Below, one piece after another: positions 9,507-18,281 of a stretch of 64,000 nt of DNA. Each line of letters begins with the position of its first letter. The first letter of the stretch is position 1. Source of the DNA: Ignavibacteria bacterium (GTDB lineage Bacteria; Bacteroidota; Ignavibacteria; Tepidaquicellales; Tepidaquicellaceae); the NCBI GenBank assembly GCA_026417495.1, contig JAOADD010000059.1, positions 1 to 64,000 of the forward strand, in the 5' to 3' direction. The notes below the pieces were generated by a model. That model ran no database searches, was not told where the DNA came from, and saw only the letters and a list, made by a program, of their open reading frames with translations. The position numbers were made by a program, and so were the translations under genes.

Positions 9507-9902
9507 ATGAGAAAAATATTTACATTTTCATTAATTTTAGTATTAGCAACAATATTTGTTGGATGTGATCGCTTATTGGTTGCTACTCATTATGTTACGA
9601 TTTATAATGATGATTATGATAAATATATAACATGTGTTTATGTGAGGGATTATTATGGCTATGGGGGAAGGTGGAGTAAAAACCAGATAAATGGATACAT
9701 ATATCCCGGAGAATCTGAATCAATATTACTTGATGAAGGTCGCTATGATTTTAAAATAGTTATGGAAGATGATTATTATTCTTATACGATTTTTGAGGAG
9801 GATGTTGCTGTATATAGTGATATAACCTTATACATAAGTTATTATAAATTAAGTGATACTCAAAAATCTAAAGTTATTAAAGTACCGAAGGCAAAAGAGT
9901 AA
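9507..9902 (+). CDS. Small hypothetical lipoprotein
   Basis: A 131-residue protein starting MRKIFTFSLILVLATIFVGC, a lipoprotein signal with lipobox IFVGC. A GTG two codons earlier (9501) is also in frame; ATG at 9507 gives the normal signal-peptide start. The mature part is rich in Tyr and Asp (VTIYNDDYDKYITCVYVRDYYG) and reads as a single beta-sandwich-like domain (ILLDEGRYDFKIVMEDDYY). No family is recognised. Confidence 0.65.
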   Translation: MRKIFTFSLILVLATIFVGCDRLLVATHYVTIYNDDYDKYITCVYVRDYYGYGGRWSKNQINGYIYPGESESILLDEGRYDFKIVMEDDYYSYTIFEEDVAVYSDITLYISYYKLSDTQKSKVIKVPKAKE

Positions 9903-9922
9903 TTGTTTTATAAATTTTAATC

Positions 9923-10132
9923 TTATTGATTTTTAATCTTACAAGTATTTATTCCAAGTATAGTGTAAAGTCCACAAAATCCTATAAGACTGGTTAATAG
10001 AAGAACTCCTGCAAAAATTAATAATATAACTCCAAGGGTTCCTGAAATTACCTTTGTGAAAAACAAAATTGCAATGATAGCAGCGATTAATATTCTTATA
10101 ACTTTATCAGCTGAACCGACATTTTTTTTCAT
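9923..10132 (-). CDS. DUF2892 inner-membrane protein (YgaP-C-like)
   Basis: 69 residues: an N-terminal MKKNVGSADKVIRILIA followed by two transmembrane helices and the closing motif CGLYTILGINTC. This pattern is typical of DUF2892 proteins, which also occur as the membrane tail of rhodanese YgaP. Members often neighbour sulfur-handling genes, and here the sulfur operon begins about 540 bases away. Function of the free-standing form is unknown. Confidence 0.8.
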   Translation of the reverse strand: MKKNVGSADKVIRILIAAIIAILFFTKVISGTLGVILLIFAGVLLLTSLIGFCGLYTILGINTCKIKNQ

Positions 10133-10669
10133 AGTATTTTTGATTTAATTTTATATTACTTTTCTAAATAAAACATATATTAAATAATTCAAGTTCATAA
10201 ATTTTAATTATTTTTGGGTTTTGCATTTCATTTTTTAATCTGAATTTTTACCTATTTGTCCATTGTTTATATAATTATTTCCAAGCTTGTAATAATTTCA
10301 TAGTGGCATTATTTTATATATTCCTTAAATAATTTTATATGTGAAAAATCTTAGTTTAATTTGGCTGTTCCGTCAAAGTAATGTAGTATTTTACTGAAAG
10401 AAAAACACAATTATGAATTCTATAGATCGATTGGTATTACTGTAAGGTAGAATAAATTAAGTCTACTGTTTTGAAATGTTTCCTTTATAAAATTTAATCG
10501 TAAGAATAGAAAATTAAAATTTATTAGGTACATATTTGTTTTTTGATTTCATTGTATTTCATTTAATTTATTTTATTTTTAATAATAAATCTTCGAAAAG
10601 TTCTTTCATAATGTTTATGTCACTTTTATTAATATAATTTTGTTTTAAGTATAAATTAAAATATATACA
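10133..10669. other. AT-rich intergenic region upstream of the sulfur operon
   Basis: 537 bases without a credible gene on either strand. The only signal I can support is a candidate -7 element TAATTTTG at 10635-10642, matching TAnnTTTG, about 28 bases before the SQR-like gene. No matching -33 TTG is visible. No repeats or RNA structure recognised. Confidence 0.4.
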
Positions 10670-11899
10670 ATGAAAAAAATTATTATTCTTGGAGGTGGAA
10701 CTGCTGGTACGATGATGTTGAATAAATTATTCAACATACTTGATTCTAATGAGTGGCATATAACTATAATAGATGAAAGTGAAACTCATTACTATCAACC
10801 AGGGTTTTTATTTATTCCCTTTGGAATCTACTCTAAAAAGGATGTAATTAAACCAAAGCGAGATTTTTTCCCTTCGGGAGCAGAAGTAATTATTTCTAGA
10901 ATAGATAGAATTGAACCGGAAAAAAATAGAATAATTCTTGTAAACAATGTTGTACTTCAGTACGATTTTTTAATAATTGCAACAGGTAGCAAAATTAAAC
11001 CTGAAGAAACCGAAGGTTTAAAGGAGGAGAATTGGTATAAAAGCATTTTTGATTTTTATACAATTGAAGGGGCTGTGCTACTTGCATCTTATTTTAAACA
11101 ATTTAAGGGTGGAGATGTAGTCATCAATACAACTGAAATGCCTATTAAATGTCCTGTAGCACCACTTGAGTTTGCATTTCTTGCGGATTGGTATTTTACT
11201 GAACGAGGTCTCAGAGATAAAGTAAATTTAAAATTTGTTACACCATTACCTGGTGCATTTACAAAACCGAGAGCATCTGCCATATTCGGGGATTTTCTTT
11301 CCAAAAAGAATATTGAATTAATTCCAGAATTTAATATTGCAAGGGTTGATAACCAGACTAAAGAAATAGTATCGTGGGATGAACGGAAAGTGAAATTTGA
11401 TGTTTTGGTTACAATACCAACCAATATGGGAGATGAAGTAATTGCACGAAGTGGTTTGGGAGATGAATTAAATTATATCCCTACAGATAAAAAGACATTA
11501 AGATCAATTGATTTTGAGAATATTTTTGTAATTGGCGACGCAACTGACTTACCTAGTTCTAAAGCAGGTTCTGTAGCGCATTTTCAATCTGAAATTCTAA
11601 CAGAAAATATAATTGCAGCAATTGAAGGTAGAGAGCCAACTGCTGAGTTTGATGGTCATGCAAATTGTTTTATAGAATCTGGTTTTGGAAAAGGTATTCT
11701 GATTGATTTTAACTACGATACAGAACCATTACCAGGAAAATTTCCACTACCTGGAATAGGCCCATTTTCTTTGCTAGAAGAAACAAAAATGAATCATTAT
11801 GGTAAAATAATGTTCAGGTGGATTTATTGGAATTTCCTTTTAAAAGGGAAAGAGTTACCAATAGAAGCCCAAATGACAATGGCAGGAAAAAGGAGGTAA
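10670..11899 (+). CDS. SQR-like FAD-dependent NAD(P)/quinone oxidoreductase
   Basis: A 409-residue flavoprotein of the sulfide:quinone oxidoreductase family. The N-terminal FAD-binding site is KKIIILGGGTAG (2-13), the second nucleotide region includes YDFLIIATGSKI (~99-110), and the family region NIFVIGDATDLPSSKAGSVA lies near residues 285-305. Redox Cys: C161 in MPIKCPVAP and another near residue 330 (HANCFIESG). The first of the three Cys of classical SQRs (around residue 125-130) is absent, so sulfide oxidation may proceed differently. The gene begins an operon with DUF1641, a TusE/DsrC-like protein and a DsrE2-like protein, pointing to sulfide or sulfane-sulfur metabolism at the membrane. 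Confidence 0.8.
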   Translation: MKKIIILGGGTAGTMMLNKLFNILDSNEWHITIIDESETHYYQPGFLFIPFGIYSKKDVIKPKRDFFPSGAEVIISRIDRIEPEKNRIILVNNVVLQYDFLIIATGSKIKPEETEGLKEENWYKSIFDFYTIEGAVLLASYFKQFKGGDVVINTTEMPIKCPVAPLEFAFLADWYFTERGLRDKVNLKFVTPLPGAFTKPRASAIFGDFLSKKNIELIPEFNIARVDNQTKEIVSWDERKVKFDVLVTIPTNMGDEVIARSGLGDELNYIPTDKKTLRSIDFENIFVIGDATDLPSSKAGSVAHFQSEILTENIIAAIEGREPTAEFDGHANCFIESGFGKGILIDFNYDTEPLPGKFPLPGIGPFSLLEETKMNHYGKIMFRWIYWNFLLKGKELPIEAQMTMAGKRR

Positions 11900-11902
11900 G
11901 GT

Positions 11903-12595
11903 ATGGAAAACAATGAAATCAGAAATTATTTGTCTGAAATAAATAAAAAGCTCGATTTAATAGTTCAGGAAATAGATTTTCAAAAAAAACATCGCCAGGA
12001 GCTGGAAGATTTAAAAGAAGATTTGACAAGGGTTGGAAAAAACATTTACGAAACAGCAGTATACGAACTTGAAGAAGTTCATGATTATATAAAGACGGGT
12101 GACATATATTTCTTGTTCAAAAAGATATTGAGAAATATTAATAATTTAACCAGATTATTTGAACAAATAGAAAATATCAGGGATTTTATACAGGATTTCG
12201 GACCAGTATCGAAAGAATTGTTTGTAGATATTATGCATAAGTTTGACGAGTTTGATAGAAAGGGTTATTTCAAATTTTTAAAGGATATATCAAAAATATT
12301 TGATGTTATTGTTGCAAATTATTCTAAAGAAGAAATAGAAGATTTGATTGGGAAAGTTGAATCATTTATTCAGATATTTAAAAAAGTTTCACAACAAGAA
12401 ACTATTGATGCAATAAACAATTTACTAAATTCTTTAATTGAAACTAAACCAATATTGCAGGAAAAAGTTTCATTTTATAAGGTTTACAAGGAATTGAAAA
12501 AGCCAGAAGTTAAAAAAGGAATACTTTTTACTTTAGAAATACTAAAAAATTTTACAGAGTTTCAACAAAAAACAAAATTTAAAAAAGGAGAATAA
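11903..12595 (+). CDS. DUF1641 protein
   Basis: A 230-residue mostly alpha-helical soluble protein. Near the C-terminus FYKVYKELKKPEVKKGILF matches the DUF1641 signature (a helix with KDPEVRKGL). The preceding ~190 residues are amphipathic helices (IREYLSEIN-type start, many Lys/Glu/Phe). Its Shine-Dalgarno AGGAGG (11891-11896) lies inside the end of the SQR-like gene, so the two are translationally linked. DUF1641 proteins are regularly encoded beside SQR-like or formate-dehydrogenase flavoproteins; a partner or accessory role is inferred. Confidence 0.75.
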   Translation: MENNEIRNYLSEINKKLDLIVQEIDFQKKHRQELEDLKEDLTRVGKNIYETAVYELEEVHDYIKTGDIYFLFKKILRNINNLTRLFEQIENIRDFIQDFGPVSKELFVDIMHKFDEFDRKGYFKFLKDISKIFDVIVANYSKEEIEDLIGKVESFIQIFKKVSQQETIDAINNLLNSLIETKPILQEKVSFYKVYKELKKPEVKKGILFTLEILKNFTEFQQKTKFKKGE

Positions 12596-12598
12596 AAA

Positions 12599-12916
12599 AT
12601 GACAACACAAGTAATTGCAGGAAAAACAATCGAATTTGATGAAGATGGACATATGAAAAATCTAGATGATTGGGATGAAAATGTAGCAAAGGAGTTAGCA
12701 AAAATGGAGGGAATTGAAAATTTAACTGAAAAACATTGGCAGGTCATTAATTTTATGAGAAAGGTATTTAAAGAAAAAGGCGATGCACCTTCGATAAGAA
12801 AATTAAACAAGGAAAGCGGGATTTCAACTAAAGAACTCTATGAGTTATTTCCACAAGGGCCTGCAAAAAAAGCAGCAAAAATAGCTGGATTACCAAAACC
12901 AAAAGGTTGTATTTAA
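12599..12916 (+). CDS. TusE/DsrC-family sulfur carrier (single conserved Cys)
   Basis: 105 residues, the normal length for TusE/DsrC/DsvC. The family core is GHMKNLDDWDENVAKELA and the C-terminal arm is GPAKKAAKIAGLPKPKGCI. The penultimate Cys (C104, CysA) is present. The second DsrC cysteine, 11 residues upstream (CysB), is Ala93. It therefore resembles TusE-type single-Cys carriers, which pass persulfide, rather than DsrC that forms a trisulfide with dissimilatory sulfite reductase. Shine-Dalgarno AAGGAG overlaps the DUF1641 stop. Likely carries sulfur for the SQR-like and DsrE2-like neighbours. Confidence 0.85.
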   Translation: MTTQVIAGKTIEFDEDGHMKNLDDWDENVAKELAKMEGIENLTEKHWQVINFMRKVFKEKGDAPSIRKLNKESGISTKELYELFPQGPAKKAAKIAGLPKPKGCI

Positions 12917-12939
12917 TAAAAGAAAAAAAGGAGGAAAAA

Positions 12940-13419
12940 ATGTCGGAAACAAAATATGAACCAATTAAAAAAGTCTCTATTATAGTTTCACGAGGTTCTC
13001 TTGATGGTGTTTATCCTGGTTTAATTATGGCAAATGGAGCAAGAATGGAAGGAATAGAAGCAACTTTATTCTTTACATTTTTCGGATTAGATGCTATTAT
13101 AAATAAAAGAATGGATAAGATAAAAGTTGCTACGGTTGGAAACCCTGGTATGCATATACCTACATTTATAGGAGCTATTCCAGGTATGTCTGCATTTGCA
13201 ACCTGGATGATGAAAAAGGAAATGGAAAAACTTGATATTCCCCCAGTTAGGGAATTTATTGAAATGTGTTATGATGCGGGAGTTGAAATTTATGCGTGCA
13301 AAGCAAGTGTAGATATGTTTCATTTGAAAAAAGAAGATTTTTGCCCGCAAGTGAAAGATATTATTTCCGTAGGTAAATTTTACGAGTTATCAGCTGGAGC
13401 ACAGATAATCTTTACTTAA
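12940..13419 (+). CDS. DsrE2-like sulfur-transfer protein (DsrE/DsrF/DrsH family)
   Basis: 159 residues starting MSETKYEPIKK. I chose ATG 12940 because a full AAGGAGG (12928-12934) lies five bases before it; an in-frame TTG at 12907 inside tusE is less likely. Family features: VSIIVSRGSLDGVYPGLIMA, then the hydrophobic FFTFFGLDAI, and the Cys in VEIYACKASVDMF near residue 120, the position of the active Cys in DsrE2 proteins. A second Cys lies at MCYDAG. DsrE2 proteins move persulfide between carriers in membrane-associated sulfur relays, consistent with this operon. Confidence 0.82.
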   Translation: MSETKYEPIKKVSIIVSRGSLDGVYPGLIMANGARMEGIEATLFFTFFGLDAIINKRMDKIKVATVGNPGMHIPTFIGAIPGMSAFATWMMKKEMEKLDIPPVREFIEMCYDAGVEIYACKASVDMFHLKKEDFCPQVKDIISVGKFYELSAGAQIIFT

Positions 13420-13462
13420 AAGTTTTTTCATAGTTCCTATATTATTATTTAAAATTTTAACT

Positions 13463-14698
13463 ACGAAAAAAATATTTATTATTTTTATTTTAATTTTTAC
13501 AAATAGTTTATTCTCTCAGTGGTTTATCCAATATAGTTCTAATCCCTCGCAATCTATATACTGCCTTAGGTTCTGGGATGTTAACACAGGTTATCACTCC
13601 GGTGTTTTATATAATAGTTCAACATATAATATTTATAAGACAACAAATGGTGGTCTGAATTATATTTCTCAAAATTCATACCATACTGCTCAAAGGTTTA
13701 TGTCTATTTACATAATCCATCCTGATACTGTTTTAATTTGTGGAAATTATGGAAAAATTATGCGAACATATAATGGTGGAAATAATTGGGTATTGCTTTA
13801 TTCGGATACAGTAAAGCAGTTTTGGGGATTGCAATTTGTCAATTCAAATACTGGTTTTATTGCTGGAAGTCATGGTACTATTATGAAAACAACAAATAAA
13901 GGTGATAACTGGGTTATTCTAAATTCTACAACTCAAACAGCACTTGACGGTATATACTTCCTAAGTGAAAATACTGGTTATATTGGCGGTGCTAATATAA
14001 TATTGAAAACGACAGATGGTGGTAATAATTGGATTAATGTGGTTGGTTCTTTTATAAGTCCATTTGAAACTGCAACTGCTGTTTGGTTTGCGAATATAAA
14101 TTATGGATTATATTGCACCAATGCTGGTAGAATTGTAATGACTACAAACGGTGGAGCTAACTGGAATCTTGTATATAGTATGAATGGTGGTATATGGGGA
14201 ATGTCTTTTACTGATTCATTAATAGGTTATGCATGTACATCAACGGGAAAAGTATTAAAAACATTCAATGGTGGATATAATTGGGGTGAGCAAAATACTC
14301 CATTAAGTGAGAATTTATATGAAATCCATTTTCCATCAGCGCTGACAGGTTATATAGCAAGTTGGTCAGGAAAAATATTAAAAACAACTAATGGTGGTTT
14401 AACATACATTACTAAATCACAATCTGAAATTCCTGATAAATACTTGTTAAAGCAAAATTATCCCAATCCATTTAATTCATCAACTAAAATAAAATTTTCA
14501 ATTCCTGAAGATAAAAATACAACATTAAAGGTGTTTGACATTTCAGGTAAACTTATAACTACTTTAATTAATTCTAAATTAGAGAAAGGGACTTATGAAT
14601 TAACTTTCAACGCAGATTTTCTCCCTTCAGGAATATATTACTACATTCTTAATTCAGGTTCATATATATCAACAAGGAAAATGGTAATAATAAAGTAA
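13463..14698 (+). CDS. T9SS-exported YCF48-repeat protein with non-canonical or lost start codon
   Basis: The frame that ends at 14698 stays open well upstream of its first ATG (13700). The upstream part encodes an ideal signal peptide, ACG-KKIFIIFILIFTNSLFSQ, beginning at the ACG at 13463, followed by a YCF48 blade ending YKTTNGGLNYIS. No in-frame ATG, GTG or TTG precedes it before the previous gene; ACG 13463 or ATT 13454 are the only reasonable starts. The mature part has about seven YCF48 blades (TGFIAGSHGTIMKTTNKG) and a T9SS sorting domain (YLLKQNYPNPFNSSTKIKF). Either a rare start codon is used or a T-to-C change has disabled the gene. Confidence 0.8.
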   Translation, partial: TKKIFIIFILIFTNSLFSQWFIQYSSNPSQSIYCLRFWDVNTGYHSGVLYNSSTYNIYKTTNGGLNYISQNSYHTAQRFMSIYIIHPDTVLICGNYGKIMRTYNGGNNWVLLYSDTVKQFWGLQFVNSNTGFIAGSHGTIMKTTNKGDNWVILNSTTQTALDGIYFLSENTGYIGGANIILKTTDGGNNWINVVGSFISPFETATAVWFANINYGLYCTNAGRIVMTTNGGANWNLVYSMNGGIWGMSFTDSLIGYACTSTGKVLKTFNGGYNWGEQNTPLSENLYEIHFPSALTGYIASWSGKILKTTNGGLTYITKSQSEIPDKYLLKQNYPNPFNSSTKIKFSIPEDKNTTLKVFDISGKLITTLINSKLEKGTYELTFNADFLPSGIYYYILNSGSYISTRKMVIIK

Positions 14699-14846
14699 TG
14701 AAGTTCTTTAAATTTTGTTTAAGTGCAATGGGAGATTTGAGAGAATAATATCTTTGATCACCTTGACATTGACCACATTAGGTATAACCTTTTTTTATGC
14801 AAGATTTTGGGGAGTCTTCTAATAATTTACAACTTCTTATATACTG

Positions 14847-15041
14847 TTAATAAAGTGACCAGGTTTCATCATTATCACAAATATACACATAGACATCCTC
14901 TGAATATTTTTTCATAGCATTATTAATTTGATTGATATCATTTTTACTGTTTAAAATAACAGATTTTGAGTCAAGCGTGGTTGCAAAAACGATAATAATC
15001 AGCAATGAGAAAGGAAAGAGAATTTTGATTGATTTTTTCAT
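14847..15041 (-). CDS. Small putative secreted protein, possibly a remnant
   Basis: 64 codons beginning MKKSIKILFPFSLLIIIVFA, a convincing signal peptide, then a short polar tail ending DNDETWSLY. No family recognised. It lies at the edge of a decaying region with a pseudogene, so it could be the 5' remnant of a longer gene. Confidence 0.4.
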   Translation of the reverse strand: MKKSIKILFPFSLLIIIVFATTLDSKSVILNSKNDINQINNAMKKYSEDVYVYICDNDETWSLY

Positions 15042-15130
15042 AAACTAAGTATTTAATTTAATAGAAAATAATATTTCATTTGGATAAAGTTTGAGAAACT
15101 ATCTTTTCCTTGTATTTTCTTCAATTTTAA

Positions 15131-16023
15131 TTAATAATTTAAAAAATTCTGCTCTTGCAAAAAAGCTATCGGACCAAATATTGCAAGAAAAATTGAGACA
15201 AATATTAATATTACTTGATTTGCTTTATCCAGTCTCATGTTTAGAGCTACTATAAATAATATTACCCCACCGAGTATACAAATGTTACCTATCACATAAT
15301 TAATAATAATTATCGTTTCAAGAGCGTAATAGCGTGGTTGATAATATTCGTATCTTCTAAATTGGTCTAAGTTTTGTTTACTAATTCCTAATTTTTCTCA
15401 AAGATTTTCCAGACATTTTGCTCCTCCATTTTTTGAAGTTCATATAATGAAATGAAAAATTTTAAATATGCTAAATTATGAAGAAATTTAGGGATTATTA
15501 ATAATAAAAGTTCTATAACAAAATATTCATTATTACCAGGAAATACAATTCTTGAGATTAAAATGGTTAATGATGAAAGTGGTATCATTATGATTAAAAA
15601 AGAGAAAGTATTTTCCGATGGATAATATGTACATATATATTGAGGAAGAACAAATGTAAAGATAAAGATACTAAAAAATCAGATATGAATATCACAAAAA
15701 TATAACGATACATATAAAAAATACTGAATTCTCTGAAAATTTTAATCGTTGATATTAAGGTAAGCAATAAAAATATTGAATATAAAATGATCAGACTTAA
15801 TGATGATGAACCAAGATTTGTATTTTGGCACTTACCATATAAAATTTTCATTAATAAAATAAAAAAAATATTATAGATATAAGGGTTACTACAATAAAAA
15901 TTAAATTTTTGTTACTAATAAGTATTCTTTACTATTGATAGAATATATTGTTTCCAATATACTTGGAATAATAGACAAGAATAAAATCGCAATAAGTACA
16001 TTTAGCAAATGTGTTAATTTCAT
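15131..16023 (-). pseudogene. Polytopic membrane protein pseudogene with four homopolymer frameshifts
   Basis: Starting at the ATG at 16023 (MKLTHLLNVLIAILFLSIIP) a continuous ~297-residue membrane protein can be read only by correcting four frameshifts. Each is in a homopolymer (+-strand positions): T5 at 15906-15910, A8 at 15861-15868, A6 at 15673-15678 and T5 at 15392-15396. The restored protein has about seven hydrophobic segments, a short cytoplasmic-looking stretch (LYELQKMEEQNVWKIFEKLG) and ends FGPIAFLQEQNFLNY. No family recognised. Neighbouring genes are intact, so genuine decay is more likely than poor sequence. Confidence 0.7.
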
Positions 16024-16503
16024 GGTTAATTCATTTTCTATATATATACTTACCCCAAAAGTAAATTTTTAAAAAAATCGCAAACACTTTCTTAAGAAAA
16101 AGTTTTAAAGCAAAAAATCATATTTTATCTTAAGCCATATTTACAGGTAATGATTTTTTAAATTAGGAGTCATGATTTTAATTATATTTGGATATTTAGT
16201 AGTATATCATTCCAGTATTATCGGTATTCGTAACTATTCCTAATCCGAAAAAATTGTTTCTATATTAAATTTCAAATCGGTTTAACAATTTTCATTTTTG
16301 ACAGAAGTATTCTTTAAGCACTTGAAATAATTATCTGTATAATTTAAAAGTTGAAAGTTTAAATCAGAAAGATTATAAAAACCTGGTGAATATATTATAA
16401 ATAGGAATTTTAGAAATATGATTGTTAATTTAAAGCAGTGATTATACTCTATTTTTTTATTGCAAAGTGAACTATTTATTTATATCAATGTTTGAGAAAT
16501 TTA
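16024..16503. other. AT-rich region, no gene seen
   Basis: 480 bases between the pseudogene start and the GIY-YIG repeat fragment. All frames are broken on both strands; I see no RNA gene, and no repeat other than the one that follows. Confidence 0.4.
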
Positions 16504-16693
16504 CTATATAGAATCTATCTTTTATTTTACTTTTTAAGATGTAAGTATAAAATGGCATAAACAAAAAATGCAGGTATAATTCCTGCATTAGCGGAAACGA
16601 TCCCGACTCAGTCGGGACGACTACCTGAGTGCTTAAAAATTAACCATTGAATATATTTTTTATTTTTAATTTTTTTAAGTTGTTTTTCTCTTT
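16504..16693 (-). repeat. Decayed GIY-YIG/tRNA-3'-half repeat (left copy)
   Basis: This stretch is nearly identical to the junction between the tandem units at 22.9-23.5 kb and lies in the same orientation. On the minus strand it holds, in order: the last ~28 codons of one GIY-YIG gene (16693-16608, ending KHSGSRPD-stop); a 40-base tRNA-Asp-3'-half-like segment (16631-16592); the AATGCAGG/CCTGCATT terminator hairpin (16589-16563); and the first ~19 codons of the next GIY-YIG gene (16558-16504, MPFYTYILKSKIKDRFYI). Both genes are truncated, so it is a remnant of at least two units. No tRNA gene remains beside it. Confidence 0.88.
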
Positions 16694-17606
16694 GGAATTT
16701 TTTGCATATTTTTTTTAATCTCAATAAATAAATAGACTACATATTTTAAATCTATAATAATCTATTAATCAATGTATTAACTTGAGAAAAAAATTGTTAA
16801 GACCTTATATTTTTTTAGATATAAGTTGCTTCTCCTCTTTAAATATTTGTATTTGCAGTATATTTAAGATTCATAAAAGTAGTTAGTATTATTATTAGTT
16901 TTTTTCCTGATGGATTACATTTTACCTTTTATACAATTTAATAGTAAAAAAATTTCATAAATGCAAAAAATAATTTTTCCAATTGCGTTCCTACAAAACT
17001 TGTTTAACTTTCAATTTTCTTTTAAATTTTAAATATATTGATATATATTAAAGTAATCAGTCTATTATTTTTGATGAGATAAAATCGAAATTAAGCAAAA
17101 AATTCAAGATATAAAGTAATGGGTTTACCTTTACTATTTTCTTTATATTACAATTACAATACAATCAAGAAAAAATTCAGCTTCAGATTTTTAAGCAATA
17201 ATAAAAGAAAAACATATTTTTATATTTACTATTATAAATAATTTATAATTCAACATAAGTGTTAAAATAATCCTGAGAATATTTAGTTTATTGATAGGAT
17301 TTTAATCAAGTTTTGCTAATTGTAGCTTTTATTTTTTTAAATGTTGAATAAAAACTATCTTAATGGTTATTTCAATTATTTAAAATATCTTTGATTTAAT
17401 AGTTACAAGAACGGATTAACGAAATATACTAATATTTATTGTGATACATCTGATAATTTTTGTATTCATCAAATTTTATTGAATTTTTTGAGATATTATA
17501 TTTAATAAATTACATTATCATTTAATTTTTTAAACTTATAATTTATATTAAAAATTAAATAATTTTTTCTAAATAATATAATATAAATTAACACAAAATA
17601 ATAAGT
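16694..17606. other. AT-rich region upstream of the two-component genes, no gene seen
   Basis: About 910 bases, extremely AT-rich, with stops in all frames. It must hold the promoter of the response-regulator operon, but I cannot identify a clear TAnnTTTG box near 17607. No structured RNA recognised. Confidence 0.4.
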
Positions 17607-18278
17607 ATGAGAATTTTATTTGCAGAAGATGACAGAAAGTTAGGTAAGCATATAAAGGAAGCTTTAATTGCTGAGAATTTTGCAATTGATTATTCAACAG
17701 ATGGAGAGGAGGCTTTATGGCTTGCTGAGAACTATTCATATGATATAATTATATTAGATATCATGCTACCTCATCGTGATGGAGTAAGTATTATCCGCTC
17801 AATTCGTAGGCAGGGAAATACTACACCTGTAATATTAGTTACTGTTAAAAGCGATATTGAGGATAAAGTGAAAGGACTAGATGCGGGAGCTGATGATTAT
17901 TTAGTAAAACCTTTTTCTGTTATTGAACTTCTTGCAAGGATACGAGCACTTTTAAGGAGACAACGACCAACTATGTCTAATATTTTAAAAGTTGAAGATC
18001 TTGAGATGGATCTTTTAAATCGTAGTGTAAAAAGGGGAGATAAGACGATAGAGCTTACTTCAAAGGAGTTTTCAATATTAGAACTACTAATGATATCTTC
18101 ACCTAAACCTGTAAGTAAGGCAACAATAATTGAAAGAGTATGGAATCAATTTTTTGATTCTGAAACAAACATAGTAAATGTATATATTAATCACCTAAGA
18201 AAAAAAATTGATTTAAAAAACCATAAACCATTACTACAGACCATTCGCGGTGTTGGTTTTGCTCTAAAAAGCGAATAA
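17607..18278 (+). CDS. OmpR/PhoB-family response regulator
   Basis: 223 residues. Receiver domain 1-115: acidic pocket E7-D8-D9, phospho-acceptor D51 in IIILDIMLP, T79 and K101 (LVKPFS). The C-terminal winged helix (about 125-223) contains the ELTSKEFSILELL and YINHLRKKID elements of the OmpR class. It is followed four bases later by its histidine kinase, and then by mgtA. By analogy with PhoP it may respond to Mg2+ or envelope stress and control mgtA, but that is inference from order only. Confidence 0.92.
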   Translation: MRILFAEDDRKLGKHIKEALIAENFAIDYSTDGEEALWLAENYSYDIIILDIMLPHRDGVSIIRSIRRQGNTTPVILVTVKSDIEDKVKGLDAGADDYLVKPFSVIELLARIRALLRRQRPTMSNILKVEDLEMDLLNRSVKRGDKTIELTSKEFSILELLMISSPKPVSKATIIERVWNQFFDSETNIVNVYINHLRKKIDLKNHKPLLQTIRGVGFALKSE

Positions 18279-18281
18279 ATC

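Noticed and set aside
12907-12939. An upstream TTG start adding 11 codons to the DsrE2-like gene
   Set aside because: The perfect AAGGAGG five bases before ATG 12940 decides the start; the extra residues are Lys/Glu-rich and not family-like.
16592-16631. A tRNA gene at the 16.6-kb repeat
   Set aside because: Only a 3'-half-like segment is present; there is no D arm or 5' acceptor strand on either side.
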